Below are positions 6,952 to 13,476 of a stretch of 13,476 bases of DNA, piece by piece. Numbering within the stretch: the stretch's first letter is position 1; each line of letters opens with the position of its first letter. The DNA is taken from assembly GCA_041391505.1 (NCBI GenBank), contig JAWKNW010000053.1, forward strand, positions 1 through 13,476. Direction: 5' to 3'. Source of the stretch: Rhodothermales bacterium (lineage in GTDB: Bacteria > Bacteroidota > Rhodothermia > Rhodothermales > JAHQVL01). Made by a program: the position numbers and the translations under genes. The notes under the pieces are model-generated. The model was given only the letters and a program-made list of their open reading frames with translations, did no database searches and had not been told where the DNA came from.

Positions 6952-7391
6952 GCCGGCCCCCCGCCGGCGATCCGCCGCGTCGTTTCATCCACGTGATCGA
7001 TCTGCAACCGGATGGTGTGGGCCGGCAGCAACGACGCAATGCGCTCCGGCCACTCCACCAGACACACCCCGTCGCCAAAAAAATAGGTCTCGTATCCCAT
7101 TTCGAAGAACTCGCTCTGCTGCTGGATGCGGTAGGCGTCGAAGTGGTAAACGGGAAACGAGCGGCCCGCATACTCCTGGACGAGGGCGAACGTCGGACTG
7201 CTCACCACCGCCTCGTCGATCCCCCACGCCGCGCAGATGCCCTTCACGAGCTGCGTCTTGCCCGCGCCGAGGTCGCCATGGAGCGCCACGACGTCGCCGG
7301 GCTGGAGCCGGGCCCCGAGCCGCTCGCCATACGCGCGCGTCTCCTCGGGGCTACGAGAAAGCAGGGGTTCGATGGAGATGGATGCGTGCAT
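6948..7391 (-). CDS. tsaE: tRNA threonylcarbamoyladenosine biosynthesis ATPase TsaE
   Basis: TsaE is the small ATPase that works with TsaB, TsaD and TsaC to make threonylcarbamoyladenosine at position 37 of ANN-decoding tRNAs. The 147-aa product has the family's full set of marks: Walker A HGDLGAGKTQL (38-48), SSPTFALVQEY (64-74), the YHFDAYR motif (82-88) and VEWPER (112-117). Length is usual for TsaE (about 140-160 aa). It is cytoplasmic, with no signal peptide. It begins the leftward tsaE-folC pair, and its stop codon shares bases with the folC start. The start at 7391 lacks a Shine-Dalgarno sequence but leaves the normal length ahead of Walker A. Confidence 0.96.
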   Translation of the reverse strand: MHASISIEPLLSRSPEETRAYGERLGARLQPGDVVALHGDLGAGKTQLVKGICAAWGIDEAVVSSPTFALVQEYAGRSFPVYHFDAYRIQQQSEFFEMGYETYFFGDGVCLVEWPERIASLLPAHTIRLQIDHVDETTRRIAGGGPA

Positions 7392-7519
7392 GCGGGAAAA
7401 CGGACTCGTCCTCCCCCAGAACGCCGGCCGCGCCCGCGTGATTCCACGCGCCCATGCTGGCGCAACTCTTCCACCGATTCGCTAGATTGCCGGCATCGTG
7501 CCCCAAGCTCATCGATCCC
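7392..7519. promoter_or_regulatory. Divergent gap between tsaE and the sugar-binding protein gene
   Basis: This 128-nt space must carry the start signals for tsaE-folC (leftward) and the ABC importer genes (rightward). The only weak promoter-like element I see on the plus strand is TAGATTG at 7483-7489, without a well-placed TTG upstream. No operator-like palindrome stands out. Confidence 0.25.
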
Positions 7520-8497
7520 ATGAAAAACCTGCACCCTGCCGCGTTCGCCTTCTGCCTCCTCGTCCTGATCGCCGGCTGCAACCGCGGCGGCTCGGCGGAC
7601 CGCGTCGAGATCGCCGTCATCCCCAAGGGGACGACCCACCAGTTCTGGAAAAGCATCCATGCCGGCGCGAACAAGGCGGCCGCGGAACTGGATGTCGACA
7701 TCATCTGGCAGGGGCCCCAGCGCGAAGACGACCGCCAGCTGCAGATCCAGGTCGTGCAGAACTTCGTGAGCCGCGGCGTGGACGCCATCGTCCTCGCGCC
7801 GCTGGACGCCGTCAGCCTCGCCGCGCCGGTGGAGGCGGCCGTGCGCCGCGAAATCCCGGTCGTCATCATCGACTCGGGGCTCGAGTCCGACGCCCAGTCC
7901 AGCTTCGTCGCCACGAACAACCTCGAGGGCGGCCGGCTCTGCGCCCGCCGGCTGGCGGATCTGCTGGGCAAAAAAGGACGCGTCATCGTCCTCCGCTACC
8001 AGGAGGGGTCGGCCAGCACCGGCAACCGCGAACAGGGCTTCCTGGAAGAAATCGCGGCCTACGCGCCCGATATCGAGATCGTGTCCGACAACCAGTATGC
8101 CGGCGCCACCGTCGAAAAAGCGCTCCAGGCCTCGCAGAACATCCTGAACCGCTTTCAGGACGTCGACGGGATTTTTTGCTCGAACGAATCGGCGACGCAG
8201 GGCATGCTCCGCGCGCTGGAAACGGCCGGCCGCGCCGGGAAGGTCCGCTTCGTCGGGTTCGACGCGAACGAGACGCTGCTCGCGGGGCTCCGCGCCGGCG
8301 CCATCCAGGGGCTCGCGCTCCAGGATCCGTTCGACATGGGCTACAACGGCGTCAAGACGGCCGCCGCCATCGTACGCGGGCAGCCCTTCGACGCCCGGAT
8401 CGACACGCGCATCATGATGATCACGCCCGAAAACGTCGACGAGCCGGACGCGCAGGCGCTGCTCAACCCGGATCTGGCGACCTGGCTCGGCGAGTGA
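7520..8497 (+). CDS. Ribose-type periplasmic sugar-binding lipoprotein of an ABC importer
   Basis: A 325-aa lipoprotein of the Peripla_BP_4 (RbsB/xylose/galactose-binding) family, which captures a sugar and hands it to an inner-membrane ABC permease. Signal peptide at residues 1-19 ends in lipobox LIAGC with Cys20; the mature domain starts with RVEIAVIPKGTTHQFW. Positions that match ribose-binding protein ligand contacts appear to be present: aromatic F42/W43, D118, R170 in TGNREQGF, N222 in FCSNESATQG, D248 in GFDAN and Q268 in LALQDPFDMG. The exact sugar is not known. I chose the ATG at 7520 over an in-frame ATG at 7454 because only it puts the signal peptide at the N-terminus. It is followed after 6 nt by the ATPase gene. 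No permease gene is found nearby. Confidence 0.93.
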   Translation: MKNLHPAAFAFCLLVLIAGCNRGGSADRVEIAVIPKGTTHQFWKSIHAGANKAAAELDVDIIWQGPQREDDRQLQIQVVQNFVSRGVDAIVLAPLDAVSLAAPVEAAVRREIPVVIIDSGLESDAQSSFVATNNLEGGRLCARRLADLLGKKGRVIVLRYQEGSASTGNREQGFLEEIAAYAPDIEIVSDNQYAGATVEKALQASQNILNRFQDVDGIFCSNESATQGMLRALETAGRAGKVRFVGFDANETLLAGLRAGAIQGLALQDPFDMGYNGVKTAAAIVRGQPFDARIDTRIMMITPENVDEPDAQALLNPDLATWLGE

Positions 8498-8503
8498 GGA
8501 GCG

Positions 8504-10003
8504 ATGCTTACCCTCTCCGGCATCGTCAAGTCGTTTGGCTCCGTGCAGGCGCTGCGGGGCGTGGACCTGGCCGTACGCGCCGGCGAGGTGCATGCCCTGA
8601 TCGGTGAAAACGGCGCCGGCAAGAGCACGCTGATGAATGTGCTCAGCGGCGCCCTCCAGGCCGACGCCGGCGCGATGACGCTCGAAGGACGGCCCTATCG
8701 GCCGGCCTCCCCCGCCGACGGACGCCGCGCCGGCATCGCGATGATCTACCAGGAAGGAACGATCGCCCCGCACCTCTCGGTGCTCGAAAACATCACGCTC
8801 GGACTGGAGACGCACCGTTTCGGCTGGATTTTTCCCCGGCGCGACGAAGCGCGGGCCGCGCTGGCGCGGCTCGGGCAGCAGGATATCGACCTGGAAGACC
8901 GCGCCGGCCGGCTCAGCATCGGCAAACAGCAGGTCGTCGAGATCGCCCGCGCGCTGCTGTCCGGAGCCCGCATCGTGGTGATGGATGAGCCGACCAGCTC
9001 GCTTTCCGCCGCCGATGCCCGGGCGCTGTTCGACGTGATCCGCCGGCTGAAGGCCGACGGGGTCGCCGTGATCTACATCAGCCATTTTCTCGAGGAAGTG
9101 CGCGACGTGGCGGACACCTACACCGTGCTGCGCGACGGCGAATCGGTGGCCGGCGGCGTCCTCGCCGACACCACCATCCCGCACCTGATCGCGGCGATGA
9201 TCGGCCGGCCGGCGGGCGATCTGTATCCCGCGGGCGGGCGCCCCTTCGGCGAGGTGCTGCTGTCGGTCGAAAACGCGACGGGGCCGGGCGACATGCCGGT
9301 CGGCGTCGGGTTCACGGTGCGCCGCGGCGAGGTGCTCGGCATCGCCGGCCTCGTGGGCGCGGGCCGATCCGAGACCCTTCGGTCCCTCTTCGGGCTGCGG
9401 CCGGCGGAAGACGGCGTGGTGCGCATCGGTCCGTCCGGGCCCGTCCGGCTGGCCTTCCTCACGCCGCAGCGCGCGCTCGGGATCGGACTCGATCTGTTGA
9501 GCGAGGACCGCAAGGCCGAAGGGCTCGCGGTCGACCTGTCGCTCGCCACCAACCTGACCCTCTCGGATGCCAAACGCTACGTCCGTCGCGGCCTGATCGA
9601 CCGCCGGCGCGAGGACGCCGCCGCGAGCGATTGGATCGCGCGCCTCGGCATCCGCAGCCAATCGCCCGGCCAGCCGGCGCGCACGCTTTCCGGCGGCAAC
9701 CAGCAGAAACTCTGCCTCGCTCGCCTGCTGCATCACGACAGCGACATCCTGCTGCTGGACGAACCCACGCGCGGGGTCGACATCGGCAGCAAGGCCGATA
9801 TCTACCGGCTGATCGACGAGGCGGCGCGCGGCGGAAAAGGGGTGGTGATGGCCAGTTCGTATCTGCCCGAACTCCTGGGCGTCTGCGATACGGTGGCGGT
9901 GATGCACCGGGGCCGGCTTTCCGAAGCGCGTCCGGTGGACGCCTGGTCGGGCGAAACGATCATCCGATACGCCACATCCGGGCGTCAGTCCGATGCGCCC
10001 TGA
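8504..10003 (+). CDS. Two-domain sugar ABC importer ATPase (RbsA/MglA/XylG type)
   Basis: A 499-aa cytoplasmic ATPase with two fused ABC domains, as in ribose, galactose and xylose importers. Domain 1: Walker A GENGAGKST (34-42), Q83 in IYQEG, signature LSIGKQQ (137-143), Walker B IVVMDEP (157-163), H194 in YISHFLEE. Domain 2 is the degenerate half normal for this family: GLVGAGRSE (282-290, Arg in place of the P-loop Lys), signature LSGGNQQ (395-401), Walker B ILLLDEP (415-421), and Ser in place of the switch His (SSYLPE). Length is typical. AGGAG overlaps the preceding stop, 2 nt before the ATG. The gene is complete, but the partner permease that usually follows is absent; the next gene is on the other strand and its 3' end overlaps this one by 19 nt. 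Confidence 0.95.
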   Translation: MLTLSGIVKSFGSVQALRGVDLAVRAGEVHALIGENGAGKSTLMNVLSGALQADAGAMTLEGRPYRPASPADGRRAGIAMIYQEGTIAPHLSVLENITLGLETHRFGWIFPRRDEARAALARLGQQDIDLEDRAGRLSIGKQQVVEIARALLSGARIVVMDEPTSSLSAADARALFDVIRRLKADGVAVIYISHFLEEVRDVADTYTVLRDGESVAGGVLADTTIPHLIAAMIGRPAGDLYPAGGRPFGEVLLSVENATGPGDMPVGVGFTVRRGEVLGIAGLVGAGRSETLRSLFGLRPAEDGVVRIGPSGPVRLAFLTPQRALGIGLDLLSEDRKAEGLAVDLSLATNLTLSDAKRYVRRGLIDRRREDAAASDWIARLGIRSQSPGQPARTLSGGNQQKLCLARLLHHDSDILLLDEPTRGVDIGSKADIYRLIDEAARGGKGVVMASSYLPELLGVCDTVAVMHRGRLSEARPVDAWSGETIIRYATSGRQSDAP

Positions 10004-10674
10004 AGCACCGAGCCGATCATCGCGGCGACGAGGTCGATCTCTTCCGCGTTGATGGTGTGCCCCATGCCCGGGTAGATGCGGGCATCGACCTCCGCGCCGA
10101 GCCCGCGCATCACCTCCGCCGAGCGGTGCACGCGCGCCAGGGGGATGTGCGCATCGCGATCGCTGCAGCCCAGCAGCACGGGGGTTCCTTCGAGCGATCC
10201 CGCATAGCCGAACGCCTTGTCATCGGGCGGCACCGTTCCGGGAAGGTCGGCGCTGCCAATCAATCCGCCACTCAGCGCGGCGACCCCGCCGTAGCGCCGG
10301 GGATTGCGCGCCGCGAATTCGAGCGCGAGGCACGCACCCTGCGAAAAGCCGAGCAGCACGATCCGCCCGGCCGGCACGCCGGCGTCCTTGGCGCGGGCGA
10401 CCAGCGCAGCGAGGACCGCGAGGCCCGACGAGAGCCCGGGCTCGTTCATCGCCAGCGGCGCGAGAAACGAATGCGGATACCACGAGGCCCCCGCCGCCTG
10501 CGGGGCGAGGTAGGCGACGCGTTCGTCGAACACGTGCTGCGCGAGATCGATCATGCCGGCGGCCCGCGCTCCGCGGCCGTGCACGAGGATGACGGCGGCG
10601 CGGGCGGCCTCCAGCGGCGCACCGGCGGTCGCCAGCGGCTGGCCGGCGTGCGGCGACAGGTTCGGCTCAGGCAT
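9985..10674 (-). CDS. Alpha/beta hydrolase of the phospholipase/carboxylesterase family (MhqD-like)
   Basis: A 229-aa cytoplasmic serine hydrolase. Seen: oxyanion-side motif LVHGRGA (30-36); nucleophile elbow GFSQG (S111); D174 in GCSDRDAHIP as catalytic acid; H206 in YPGMGHTIN as catalytic base. Length and motif order match the Abhydrolase_2 (phospholipase/carboxylesterase) family, which includes B. subtilis MhqD. Its ATG overlaps the stop of the ring-cleaving dioxygenase gene by 8 nt, and it has a strong AAGGAGG site 6 nt before the start. Being translationally linked with a dioxygenase and a MarR regulator suggests it acts on products of quinone or aromatic metabolism, which is inference. 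Its 3' end overlaps that of the convergent ABC ATPase gene by 19 nt. Confidence 0.88.
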   Translation of the reverse strand: MPEPNLSPHAGQPLATAGAPLEAARAAVILVHGRGARAAGMIDLAQHVFDERVAYLAPQAAGASWYPHSFLAPLAMNEPGLSSGLAVLAALVARAKDAGVPAGRIVLLGFSQGACLALEFAARNPRRYGGVAALSGGLIGSADLPGTVPPDDKAFGYAGSLEGTPVLLGCSDRDAHIPLARVHRSAEVMRGLGAEVDARIYPGMGHTINAEEIDLVAAMIGSVLQGASD

Positions 10675-11635
10675 CGATGGCCTCCTTCGGATGCCGCGCG
10701 GCGCGGTCGATGGCGGGCAGGCGGGTCTCGATCTCGGCCCGGCGAGGCTCCATCCAGGGCGGCAGCTTCAGGGCGCTGCCCAGCGCCGGCACGGGCTCGT
10801 CGTAGGCAAAACCCGGCGCATCCGTGGCGATCTCGAACAAGACGCCGCCCGGGGACCGGAAATAGATCGAATGAAAATACTGGCGATCCTTCACCTCGGT
10901 CACGCCCACGCCGGCGTCGTAGAGCCGCGTTTGATACGCGATCTGTTCTTCGTCGTCGACCGTGCGGAAGGCGATGTGATGGATCGATCCGGCCCCAAAG
11001 CGGCCCGGCGCCTCGTTCGGCGCGTGGACGAGATCCACATACAGCCCCCGATCGGACGACGCGCCGGCGTAGCGATGCCGGTCGCCCTCGGTCCCGACGA
11101 ACCGGTAGCCGAGCTGTCCGGTGAGCAACTCGGCCGTCGGCTCGACCTCATGGAGCAGCAACGACACGCTGTGGAAGCCCCGCAGCGCGTGCGCGGCATC
11201 GACGGGGCCCTCGTTCCAGTGCTGGATCGTCGAGGGATCGCCCGACGCCACGAGTTCGAGCTTCATGCCATCCGGGTCGTAAAACCGGATCACGCGGTCG
11301 CCGAAGCGCGGCTCGACCTCCTTCACGCTCAATCCAAACGCCGTCAGCCGCTCCAGCCAGTACGAGAGCGCGTCGCGCGGGATGGCGTAGGCCACCGCGC
11401 TGGTCTCGCCGGCGCCCACGCGGCCGCGCGGCATGTGGCGCCACGGGAAGAAGGTAAGAATCGTCCCCGGCGTGCCGGTTTCGTCGCCATAATAGAGATG
11501 GTACGTTCCGGGGTCGTCGAAATTGACGGTCGTTTTCACCAGGCGCTGCCCCAGCACGCGCTGGTAGAACACCAGGTTGGCCTGCGGATCGCCGGCGACG
11601 GCGGTAATGTGATGCAATCCCTGTATCGCGTTCAT
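10667..11635 (-). CDS. VOC-family ring-cleaving dioxygenase (MhqO/LinE-like)
   Basis: A 322-aa protein with two vicinal-oxygen-chelate (glyoxalase/extradiol dioxygenase) modules. Module 1 starts with GLHHITAVAGDPQAN (6-20) and ends with RFYDPDGMKLELVA (117-130); module 2 starts at GFHSVSLLL (153-161) and holds SIHHIAFRT (217-225) and SPGGVLFEIATD (261-272). Paired His at 8-9 and 219-220 with E268 are candidates for the two-His-one-carboxylate Fe(II) site, though I cannot fix the exact ligands by eye. Length and pattern match the hydroquinone-type ring-cleaving dioxygenases (MhqO, LinE, PcpA). I start it at ATG 11635 because the longer reading (11689) adds non-homologous residues and would overlap the MarR gene. 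It lies 29 nt after the MarR gene and overlaps the hydrolase gene: one operon. Confidence 0.9.
   Translation of the reverse strand: MNAIQGLHHITAVAGDPQANLVFYQRVLGQRLVKTTVNFDDPGTYHLYYGDETGTPGTILTFFPWRHMPRGRVGAGETSAVAYAIPRDALSYWLERLTAFGLSVKEVEPRFGDRVIRFYDPDGMKLELVASGDPSTIQHWNEGPVDAAHALRGFHSVSLLLHEVEPTAELLTGQLGYRFVGTEGDRHRYAGASSDRGLYVDLVHAPNEAPGRFGAGSIHHIAFRTVDDEEQIAYQTRLYDAGVGVTEVKDRQYFHSIYFRSPGGVLFEIATDAPGFAYDEPVPALGSALKLPPWMEPRRAEIETRLPAIDRAARHPKEAIDA
10681..10687 (-). promoter_or_regulatory. Strong Shine-Dalgarno site for the hydrolase gene
   Basis: AAGGAGG on the minus strand, 6 nt before the ATG at 10674. It lies inside the last codons of the dioxygenase gene (Lys-Glu), so it could partly be a coding coincidence, but it is the only full-strength site seen in the window and supports this start. 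Confidence 0.65.
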
Positions 11636-11664
11636 GGTGATGCGCTGTGTCGTGTGTGTAGAGG

Positions 11665-12108
11665 TCAGGAGCGTCCGAGCTTTTTGCACAGGGCGCCGAG
11701 GGTTTCCTGTTCGTCCGGGCCGAGCCGGGCGAAGGCATCGCGCACCCGTTCGACGTGCGCCGGCAGGATCGTAGCGATGAGCGCCCGGCCGGCCTCCGTC
11801 AGGTGCACCTCGACGCAGCGCCGGTCGTCGTCCTTCCGGATGCGACTGACGAGGGCGCGCTTTTCCAGGTTGTCCAGCACCGTCGTCATGTTGGCGCCGC
11901 TCTTGAGGATCTTGCCCGCCAGTTCGCCGGCCTGCAGCGTGCCGAGATGGTAGAGCGCCTCAAGCACGCCGAACTGGCTCACCGTCAGGTTGAAGTCCTG
12001 CAGATGCGCGTTGACGCGCGCCCCGACGGATTCGGCGGCGCGGGAGAGTTTGATGAAGGTATCGAGCGCCCGAACGGTCTCGGCGTCGCCTGTGTAATGT
12101 GTCGGCAT
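11665..12108 (-). CDS. MarR-family transcription regulator
   Basis: A 147-aa winged-helix regulator of the MarR/DUF24-like size class. Seen: N-terminal dimer helix (DTFIKLSRAAESVGARVNAHL), winged helix at about 40-100 with LTVSQFGVLEALYHLG, recognition helix GANMTTVLDNLEKRALV (71-87), wing RIRKDDDRRCVEVHLTEAG (89-107), and a C-terminal dimer helix. Two cysteines, C98 in the wing and C141 near the end, could sense electrophiles, but there is no N-terminal Cys like that of B. subtilis YodB. As first gene of the operon with a ring-cleaving dioxygenase and hydrolase, it probably represses the operon and itself until a quinone or other aromatic signal appears, as MhqR does in B. subtilis. That role is inferred from context. 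Confidence 0.92.
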   Translation of the reverse strand: MPTHYTGDAETVRALDTFIKLSRAAESVGARVNAHLQDFNLTVSQFGVLEALYHLGTLQAGELAGKILKSGANMTTVLDNLEKRALVSRIRKDDDRRCVEVHLTEAGRALIATILPAHVERVRDAFARLGPDEQETLGALCKKLGRS

Positions 12109-12117
12109 GGATTTAGA

Positions 12118-12142
12118 TTGATATCGAATTGTCTGACATCAA
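12118..12142. promoter_or_regulatory. Candidate MarR operator: 25-bp inverted repeat
   Basis: Arms TTGATATC (12118-12125) and GACATCAA (12135-12142) are inverted repeats with 7 of 8 pairs matching and a 9-nt spacer. The near edge is 9 nt from the MarR start codon (12108). Size and location suit an autorepression site for a dimeric winged-helix regulator. Confidence 0.5.
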
Positions 12143-12172
12143 AGCATTTGTATGCACGAGGTCACGAATTGT
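12125..12172. repeat. Direct repeat CGAATTGT, 40 bp apart, before the MarR gene
   Basis: Two exact copies of CGAATTGT at 12125-12132 and 12165-12172, spaced exactly 40 bp, about four DNA turns. The first lies inside the inverted repeat. Between them is the small palindrome GCAT-TTGT-ATGC at 12144-12155. Together they make a short AT-richer island with several operator-like elements. Confidence 0.4.
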
Positions 12173-12188
12173 TACAGCACCTGCCGCG

Positions 12189-13154
12189 TTAGTTTGACAC
12201 GCCGGTACAGTCGTCGAAGCCGGCGCGCACGAGGAGCAGGTCGGAGGGATGCCAGGTGATGGATTCGATGTAGCCGGCGCCGAAAAAGCCGAAACCGTTC
12301 TCGATGTTCGACAGGGTGCCGGGTTCGACGAGGAAATTTTCGTCGAACACCCCGACGGGAGAGACCCATCCGGCATCCCCGACGTGGACATCGAGCTGCA
12401 GGGAGTCGGCGCAGATAAACTGAGCGGGCAGCTCCTGTTCGGCGTAGGACCGCGCGATGATACGAAAGTCGTCCCGCAGCTGGACGAGCAGCTCCCATCC
12501 TTCGGGGCGGCGTATCGGCCTGGTGGTGTAGCTGATGACCACGGGCAGCGTCGCCGTGGTCACGCCGGCCGTGTTCGTCGAGTACGTCCGGTACGTCACC
12601 TCGACGCGCGGCAGCGCCGGCGGGTCGCCGCGGAAGAGCACGGGCAGTTCGATCGACGAGACCACGTTTTCATTGGGCGGCAGCAGTTCGAGCGCGATGG
12701 GGTCAGGCACGATCACCGCCTCGCTCCGGGTGACGACGCCATCTGAGCGTTCGACTTCGAGGCGGTAGGTTTCTCCGGGCGTAACCGGCTCGGCGAGCCA
12801 GAAGATGTGGCGGTAATCACCGTTGAACAGCTGCACCGTCGAGTCCACCCAGAACGAGCGACGCCCGTCGGACACCCGGACCAGCGAAACCGTGGCGTCG
12901 ATCGGTTCGGGGGAGATGAGGCGCAGCTGGTCGTCGATCGTAAACACCCGCACGGCGTGGGTATCGGCCTTCGGATTGATGTAGCCCCAGACCGTGTAGG
13001 GCAGGTTGGTGCCGATAAACGGATTGACATCCTCCTCGCAGCCGGCGACCAGCAGGAGGGCCAGCGCCAGCGCGCCGGCCGCGCAGCGCCCTGCCCGCAA
13101 CAAGACACGGGACCGGACGGGGGCTGTGGGATCGCTGACGGAAGGGGTAGACAT
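12189..13154 (-). CDS. DUF4249-like outer-membrane lipoprotein
   Basis: A 321-aa lipoprotein. The signal peptide (RVLLRAGRCAAGALALALLLVAGC) ends in lipobox LVAGC with Cys39, followed by acidic EEDVNPF. The mature part begins with a beta-rich segment (YTVWGYINPKADTHAVRVFTI) followed by repeated strand patterns (ATVSLVRVSDG, GETYRLEVERSDG), and fits DUF4249, a Bacteroidota family often encoded next to a TonB-dependent receptor; its exact role is not established. I choose ATG 13154; a GTG at 13181, directly after the receptor stop codon, would add nine residues before the signal peptide. It follows the receptor on the same strand and is almost surely cotranscribed with it, so it may serve as the surface partner of the receptor. 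Confidence 0.82.
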   Translation of the reverse strand: MSTPSVSDPTAPVRSRVLLRAGRCAAGALALALLLVAGCEEDVNPFIGTNLPYTVWGYINPKADTHAVRVFTIDDQLRLISPEPIDATVSLVRVSDGRRSFWVDSTVQLFNGDYRHIFWLAEPVTPGETYRLEVERSDGVVTRSEAVIVPDPIALELLPPNENVVSSIELPVLFRGDPPALPRVEVTYRTYSTNTAGVTTATLPVVISYTTRPIRRPEGWELLVQLRDDFRIIARSYAEQELPAQFICADSLQLDVHVGDAGWVSPVGVFDENFLVEPGTLSNIENGFGFFGAGYIESITWHPSDLLLVRAGFDDCTGVSN

Positions 13155-13181
13155 GGGGATTACGATGCCGAAACGGCTCAC

Positions 13182-13476
13182 TCAATTAAACGAGGCTTTG
13201 ACGCCGACCGTCGGAACGAACGGCAACTGGTCGGTCCGGCGCAGCGTGAAGATGTCGAGCGAGAGCAGGTTGCGCCGGTTGTATACGTTGATCGCGCCGG
13301 CCTGCAGGACGAGGCTGGTATGCTCCCAGGTAAACGTGCGCTCCACCGAGATATCGAGCCGGTGGTAGGCCGGCAGGATGCCCTCGAACGGACGGTCGTA
13401 GATGATGCGCCGGCTATCGACGGTATTGAAGATGTCCTGGATGCCGTTCATGAGCAGAAAACCGTCGAACCCGATG
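13182..13476 (-). CDS. TonB-dependent receptor, C-terminal end (partial)
   Basis: About 97 codons are visible and the frame is open to the window edge, so the gene begins outside. The sequence shows the last strands of an outer-membrane beta-barrel: GFDGFLLMNGIQDIF, then LPAYHRLDISVERTF, SLVLQAGAINVYNRRNLLSLDIF and LPFVPTVGVKASFN at the end. The 'lP.YhRLDis' strand, the 'a.NvYNr.N' strand and the 'lPf.Pt.g....F' ending are the normal close of Bacteroidota TonB-dependent receptors. Such receptors pull bound substrates through the outer membrane using TonB energy. The substrate cannot be told from this part. It directly precedes the DUF4249-like lipoprotein gene. Confidence 0.88.
   Translation of the reverse strand, partial: IGFDGFLLMNGIQDIFNTVDSRRIIYDRPFEGILPAYHRLDISVERTFTWEHTSLVLQAGAINVYNRRNLLSLDIFTLRRTDQLPFVPTVGVKASFN

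Noticed and set aside
7244..9907. 887-codon open frame on the minus strand opposite the sugar importer genes
   Set aside because: Shadow of the binding protein and ABC ATPase, both with full sets of motifs; the antisense product is rich in His/Arg/Asp/Gly with no domain.
9631..11953. Long plus-strand open frames opposite the hydrolase, dioxygenase and MarR genes
   Set aside because: They are antisense to genes with clear catalytic or DNA-binding motifs, and show no recognisable protein features.
12144..12155. GCATTTGTATGC as a main regulator site by itself
   Set aside because: Arms of only 4 bp are too short to call alone; it is noted only as part of the operator-like island.

Overview
The window is GC-rich and gene-dense, and it looks like a bacterium of the Bacteroidota/Rhodothermota side of the tree, most likely a Rhodothermales-type organism. 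The reasons are a DUF4249-like lipoprotein directly behind a TonB-dependent receptor, a Rho factor with a very long Arg/Gly/Asp-rich insertion, almost no Shine-Dalgarno sequences before the start codons, and one good match to the Bacteroidota promoter form (TTG - 19 nt - TAnnTTTG-like). The phylum call is an inference from gene content. No rRNA or tRNA gene was seen.

Layout, left to right. (a) 1-295, minus: N-terminal part of a lipoprotein with a carboxypeptidase-regulatory-like domain, cut by the window edge. (b) 671-2215, plus: an SRPBCC-fold protein and a renalase-like FAD oxidoreductase, separated by a perfect small hairpin. (c) 2290-7391, minus: tsaE and folC (overlapping start/stop), a 491-nt gap holding a candidate rho promoter and a C-rich, G-poor leader, then rho (687 aa) and a HAD hydrolase. 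(d) 7520-10003, plus: a ribose-type periplasmic sugar-binding lipoprotein and a two-domain sugar ABC ATPase, with no permease gene following. (e) 9985-12108, minus: a MarR regulator, a VOC-family ring-cleaving dioxygenase and an alpha/beta hydrolase, the same trio of families as the MhqR/MhqO/MhqD quinone-resistance genes of Bacillus subtilis, with a 25-bp inverted repeat just before the regulator start. (f) 12189-13476, minus: DUF4249-like lipoprotein and the C-terminal end of a TonB-dependent receptor.

How the parts fit. Most genes are housekeeping (rho, folC, tsaE) or small accessory cassettes. The best points for a second look are the probable self-regulation of rho through its long rut-like leader, the 12-bp tandem repeat that builds the disordered Rho insertion, the compact quinone-detoxification operon with a candidate operator, and the sugar ABC importer that lacks a local permease. 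I see no phage, transposon, CRISPR or defence genes, and no clearly new multi-gene system.
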